This document shows, piece by piece, positions 5,387-8,623 of a DNA stretch of 8,623 nt. The notes beneath the pieces are model-generated. The model was not told where the DNA came from. It did not search any database and worked only from the letters and a program-made list of their open reading frames with translations. This DNA comes from Verrucomicrobiota bacterium (GTDB taxonomy: Bacteria > Verrucomicrobiota > Verrucomicrobiia > Chthoniobacterales > UBA10450), in assembly GCA_003219355.1 (NCBI GenBank), contig QHOQ01000200.1:1-8623 (forward strand), given 5' to 3'. Every line of letters begins with the position of its first letter. Position 1 is the first letter of the stretch. The translations under genes were made by a program, and so were the position numbers.

Positions 5387-6298
5387 ATGGCAAATACATC
5401 TAACAACGTGCCCGTTACTGTATGCATGCCGGTATACAATGGCGCTCTCTACATCAGGGATGCTATTCGAAGCGTTCTCAATCAGACCGTGATACCTCAA
5501 GAAATTATAATTTCGGACAGCGGCTCTTCGGACGGCTCTGAAAATATCGTTCGCGAGGAGGCACGGCGGGCACAAGCTAACTTCATCATTCTGCCAACCA
5601 AAACTCCGGGCATGGTCGCTAATTGGAACAGCACTATTCGCGCGGCGTCAGGCAAGTACATAAAGTTTCTTTTCCAAGACGACCTCCTCCACCCTAACTG
5701 CCTTGAAGAAATGGTCAAAGTGGCCGAGTGCGATGAACGTATCGGTTTTGTTTTTAGCCCGCGCGAGCTGCTCGTTGAACCATCTGCAGAAGGTGATGAG
5801 ATCACCAAATGGCTCCTGAAATATCACAATCTCTCTGCAGTATTTGGCGAGCTTAAGACTAGCCAGTGTGGATCGTTGCTTCTCAGAACCCAGGAGCTCT
5901 TGCAGCAGCCGCTCAACAAGATTGGAGAACCCACAGCGGTCTTAGTTCGGACGGTTCTGTTTCGTGAGGTCGGATTGTTCAACGAAAAAATGCGTCAGCT
6001 AGTCGACATGGAAATGTGGGTTCGCCTTATGGCGATTTCTCACATTGGATACATTTCCAAAGCGTTAACGTCGGTGCGTGTTCATACCCAGCGCGCATCA
6101 AACCGCCATACAAGTGAGGAGATTGTCCGTTTCGAGCGAGATTGTCTATGTGACACACTGAGAACGCCAGCAATTTATCCGCTGCTACATTGGCGGGTTC
6201 GGTGCGCTCTGCGATTCGCACAAGTTCGCCGACATCGGTTATTTGCGTCTCGTGTAACGTCGTTAGTGCGGCGGCTGAAACGCTTCATTTTGGAATGA
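5387..6298 (+). CDS. GT2 family glycosyltransferase B (GT-A fold)
   Basis: A complete 303-residue GT2 protein starts at ATG 5387. Visible motifs in order are VTVCMPVYNG at 10-19, EIIISDSGSSDGS at 39-51 (nucleotide-binding Asp), GMVANWNSTIRAASGKYIKF at 75-94, the metal-binding QDD in LFQDDLLHP at 95-103, IGEPTAVLVRTVLFREVG at 179-196 in the acceptor-binding half, and the probable catalytic-base region in LVDMEMWVRL at 205-214. A helical Arg-rich C-terminus (RVRCALRFAQVRRHRLF) follows and could lie against the membrane; there is no clear transmembrane helix. This subfamily (QDD and 'GEPTAV') is common in O-antigen and exopolysaccharide clusters. It is distinct from the HQDD type downstream, so it probably adds a different residue. 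No strong ribosome site is visible, and the gene lies directly after the GT2 remnant. Confidence 0.93.
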   Translation: MANTSNNVPVTVCMPVYNGALYIRDAIRSVLNQTVIPQEIIISDSGSSDGSENIVREEARRAQANFIILPTKTPGMVANWNSTIRAASGKYIKFLFQDDLLHPNCLEEMVKVAECDERIGFVFSPRELLVEPSAEGDEITKWLLKYHNLSAVFGELKTSQCGSLLLRTQELLQQPLNKIGEPTAVLVRTVLFREVGLFNEKMRQLVDMEMWVRLMAISHIGYISKALTSVRVHTQRASNRHTSEEIVRFERDCLCDTLRTPAIYPLLHWRVRCALRFAQVRRHRLFASRVTSLVRRLKRFILE

Positions 6299-6448
6299 TC
6301 AAGGACATTGCGGGGAAATGTAAACTTCGCTGTAACTTGGAGACGACCGGCAGCGCGTTTGAACGGATGAAAATAGAGGATGCGCTTATCTAACATAGCG
6401 TCCAATCGCTCGCCGCGTGCTTTGATTGCCGACCGCTGAACGTTTAAG

Positions 6449-7453
6449 ATGACATCGATCTCCGAACCGCCAGCGATCAACCGAGTCGCGGCCGACGCGG
6501 GGGCGCGACCGTTTTGGTCCATAATGATTCCGACGTACGGTCCGCGTGCAGATTATTTAGAGGAAACTTTGCATAGCGTTCTCCAGCAGGACCCCGGTCC
6601 GGAGCAGATGCAGATCGAGGTAGTGGATGATTGTTCCCCCGGAATGGATGTGGCCGCCTTGGTCAAGGCCATCGGCGGCGAGCGGGTCCAATTCTCCCGA
6701 ACCGCAAAGAACCTGGGTTTGGCTGGCTGCTGGAACAGCTGCATCGAACGTTCGCGAGGCCAATGGGTGCATATTTTGCATCAGGATGACTGGGTGCTGC
6801 CGGGCTTTTACGCCCGGTTTGAAGCGCTAATCAAAACGGTTCAAGGAATCGATGCCGCTTTTGCCCGCTATCTACATGCGGATGCCGACGGACACTGGAC
6901 TTCAATTGGTCCGCTAGTAATGAGGAATACTGGCGAATTTAGAGATTTCGATATTTGGACTGCAACGTGGGTGCCCATGCAATGCGCGGCGGTAGTGATG
7001 AAGCGCTCAACCTATGAGAAACTTGGCGGCTATCGCAACGACATTCCATATGTATTGGATTGGGAGATGTGGTGTCGGATTGCCGCTTCAGGGCGCTGGG
7101 GTTATGTGGCACAACCGGGGGCTGTTTATCGGGAACATGATCAGTCTGAAACAATGCGTCTTCGTAAGTCCGGCGAAGCCCATCAGGCCCTTTTCGAAGG
7201 CGGGCAGATAGCCCGGTCGCACTTTTCACGCGAACTTCAAACCCAGACGAAGGTTGGATTCAGAAATGCATTTGTTAATAATGTTTTGGGCGACGCCATT
7301 GCGTTGTATGTGGAGGGCAACCTTAAAGATGCCGGACGATTACTGGATTCCTTTCATAGTGAAGCCATGAAATCAAATCGGCGCTGGGATTGGCTCTGGC
7401 TCCGGCTGCGCGTGAAGATCAAACCATTGCGGCAACTGTTTGGCCACGTCTAA
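6449..7453 (+). CDS. GT2 family glycosyltransferase C (GT-A fold, HQDD type)
   Basis: The 334-residue GT2 protein starts at ATG 6449. A ~20-residue leader precedes the GT-A domain: PFWSIMIPTYGPRADYLEET at 21-40, MQIEVVDDCSPGMD at 54-67 (nucleotide-binding DD), NLGLAGCWNSCIERSRGQWV at 88-107, the metal-binding HQDD at 111-114, PMQCAAVVMKRSTYEKLGGY at 176-195, and VLDWEMWCRIA at 202-212 with the expected catalytic acidic residue. A ~100-residue helical C-terminal extension follows the conserved YREHDQSET, and the last part is basic (RLRVKIKPLRQLF). It should transfer a sugar from an NDP-sugar to the growing glycan at the cytosolic membrane face. Its 5' end is the intact relative of the remnant at 5114-5334. 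The 150 bases upstream (6299-6448) hold no gene and no convincing promoter. The next gene begins 33 bases downstream. Confidence 0.93.
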   Translation: MTSISEPPAINRVAADAGARPFWSIMIPTYGPRADYLEETLHSVLQQDPGPEQMQIEVVDDCSPGMDVAALVKAIGGERVQFSRTAKNLGLAGCWNSCIERSRGQWVHILHQDDWVLPGFYARFEALIKTVQGIDAAFARYLHADADGHWTSIGPLVMRNTGEFRDFDIWTATWVPMQCAAVVMKRSTYEKLGGYRNDIPYVLDWEMWCRIAASGRWGYVAQPGAVYREHDQSETMRLRKSGEAHQALFEGGQIARSHFSRELQTQTKVGFRNAFVNNVLGDAIALYVEGNLKDAGRLLDSFHSEAMKSNRRWDWLWLRLRVKIKPLRQLFGHV

Positions 7454-7486
7454 ATTAACTTAACGGCACCGTATCATCCCTTTTTA

Positions 7487-8623
7487 ATGAACTATTACGA
7501 AGAACTAAGCAAGAGTTGTCCCCCACGAACCGGGACCATGGCCGGCAACAAAGATGATGGCTATGCCGAACGGCTGGTGGAAGCCAGGCGTCTTTCCGAA
7601 CTGATGCGGGTGCAACGACCGTTTTGTTTCCTGCGACTGGGCGACGGCGAGCTCCACTATCTTTTGATCTCTCAGAATAATCTATTGGATCAATTTGATC
7701 GTTCGCAATGGGACGATGGCCCCGTGGCAGGCACCCAACATTCCGGAAATTCGGGATTGGGACCAAAACATGCCGAACGCCTGTGGAAAGTTTATGAGCA
7801 GGCCGACTATGTGGATTTCCATGAAAGAAACTGGCCGATTGAACATTTGGTCAAAAAACTAAAGCTGGTCAGGAAGCCGGGAACCTACCGCAACCCGAAC
7901 AAGCAAACCTCGATGATTTTCCTCACCTGGGTCGAGCGGGAACTCAAGGAATATTGTCGGGGACGACGGATCGGCTTTGCCGGTGCCGAGGCTCGTCTGC
8001 TCCAGCTTTTCTCACAGACTCCGGAATTCAAGCAGCTTGCGGTCGATTACTGGCCGGCGGATGCCGGGATATTTTTTCATCAAGCCCGGGACGATGGGCG
8101 CAATCTGGACGCCAACCTCGACCTCGTGAAGGAGGACTTGCGAAAATTTGTCACCGCCAACGAGTTGGACACCTTGTTCATCTCGTTGGGCAGTGGCGCG
8201 AAAATCATCGGCTTTGAATTGTCCCGGGAACTGGGCATCTGCTGCTTCGATTTCGGTGCGATGATGCGGGCACTGACGTATAGCGGCTGTGACGGAAATC
8301 GCGCGGCACGTTCTCCTCATTACCCATTTCTTTTTCGCATACCATTTGGGACTTATATGGAGACGCTGGAAAAAGCCATGCCTAACCTCGCTCCGGCCGA
8401 GTTGTTGGCTAAAGCCCACGGCCAGCTCCTGCTGGAACTGATGGAAAAGCAGGTTGGCTGGACCTGTGCTTCGTGGGAATTCGACTTCAGCCCAGAAAAC
8501 GTCTCTGCTTTTCGCAGGGCATTCAAAGAATACAAGAAACGCTACAAGAGATTGTTTGCTGTGTCGCACGCGGCAAAAACAGAACGGAGTGGTTTTCTCC
8601 ATTTCTGCGGCATTCATGGGCTG
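7487..8623 (+). CDS. GT-D (DUF1792)-like putative glycosyltransferase, C-terminus outside window
   Basis: ATG 7487 opens a frame that runs 379 codons to the window end without a stop. It follows GT2 C by 33 bases and has no visible ribosome site; ATG 7538 (residue 18) is an alternative start. Two elements recall the GT-D glycosyltransferase domain (DUF1792). One is FCFLRLGDGE at 46-55, containing the D-x-E element that binds the nucleotide-sugar in that fold. The other is TLFISLGSGAKIIGFELSRE at 229-248 followed by GICCFDFGAMM at 250-260, matching the 'LGPTA..LA.DLS..G..ALDIG' pattern late in the fold. Between them are WPIEHLVKKL and GRRIGFAGAEARLL, a likely Rossmann strand-loop-helix. After residue ~290 the chain is helical and charged (FRRAFKEYKKRYKRL), a region I do not recognise. 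A role in adding a sugar to the cluster's glycan is inferred from fold and context. No signal peptide is seen. Confidence 0.62.
   Translation, partial: MNYYEELSKSCPPRTGTMAGNKDDGYAERLVEARRLSELMRVQRPFCFLRLGDGELHYLLISQNNLLDQFDRSQWDDGPVAGTQHSGNSGLGPKHAERLWKVYEQADYVDFHERNWPIEHLVKKLKLVRKPGTYRNPNKQTSMIFLTWVERELKEYCRGRRIGFAGAEARLLQLFSQTPEFKQLAVDYWPADAGIFFHQARDDGRNLDANLDLVKEDLRKFVTANELDTLFISLGSGAKIIGFELSRELGICCFDFGAMMRALTYSGCDGNRAARSPHYPFLFRIPFGTYMETLEKAMPNLAPAELLAKAHGQLLLELMEKQVGWTCASWEFDFSPENVSAFRRAFKEYKKRYKRLFAVSHAAKTERSGFLHFCGIHGL

Noticed and set aside
7454..7486. Possible terminator before the GT-D-like gene (GGCACC... then TTTTT)
   Set aside because: There is no paired stem of useful length before the T-run, and the gap is only 33 bases, so co-transcription is more likely.
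8012..8617. 201-codon antisense frame over the last gene
   Set aside because: The + strand frame is continuous for 379 codons with recognisable motifs; the antisense translation is Gln/Arg/Phe-rich without family signs.
1..8623. Mobile elements, CRISPR arrays, tRNA or rRNA genes
   Set aside because: No transposase or integrase motifs, no regularly spaced repeats and no structured RNA gene were seen on either strand, so the rearrangements have no visible mobile-element cause here.

Overview
The window is part of a polysaccharide or glycan biosynthesis cluster. Every gene I can support lies on the + strand in a close-packed series. It holds two SAM-dependent methyltransferases, one GT4 (GT-B fold) glycosyltransferase, three intact GT2 (GT-A fold) glycosyltransferases, and parts of two further glycan genes cut by the window edges. 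The composition is moderate (roughly 50-55% GC by eye) and most starts have weak or absent Shine-Dalgarno sequences. Together with this set of families, that suggests an environmental Gram-negative bacterium, possibly of the Verrucomicrobia/PVC type. The organism guess is an inference with low confidence.

Layout: 1-447 is the 3' end of a probable nucleotide-sugar transferase. A 105-base gap follows, with a TATAAT box. 553-1371 is a class I methyltransferase. 1372-1653 is a gap with no recognisable gene. 1654-2514 is an FkbM-family methyltransferase. 2522-2683 is a decayed GT4 N-terminus. 2717-3859 is an intact GT4. 3873-4247 is a truncated, probably chimeric DUF5672 protein carrying a perfect GC-rich palindrome. 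4261-5109 is a GT2 whose codon bias changes abruptly at its DxD motif. 5114-5334 is a frameshifted GT2 remnant. 5387-6298 and 6449-7453 are intact GT2s. 7487 to the window end is an open-ended protein resembling the GT-D (DUF1792) fold.

The intact enzymes would add sugars one after another to a growing lipid-linked or protein-linked glycan, and the methyltransferases would methylate sugar hydroxyls or caps. No flippase, polymerase, transporter or sugar-nucleotide synthesis gene is visible, so the end product (O-antigen, capsule, exopolysaccharide or protein glycan) cannot be decided.

The most notable feature is gene debris between the intact genes: a GT4 5' fragment just upstream of an intact diverged GT4, a DUF5672 5' part joined to an unrelated 3' end, and a GT2 5' fragment about 85% identical over 84 bases to an intact GT2 1.4 kb downstream. 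With the codon-bias step inside another GT2, this suggests a locus remodelled by recombination between glycosyltransferase genes. I found no transposase, integrase, tRNA, rRNA or CRISPR array.
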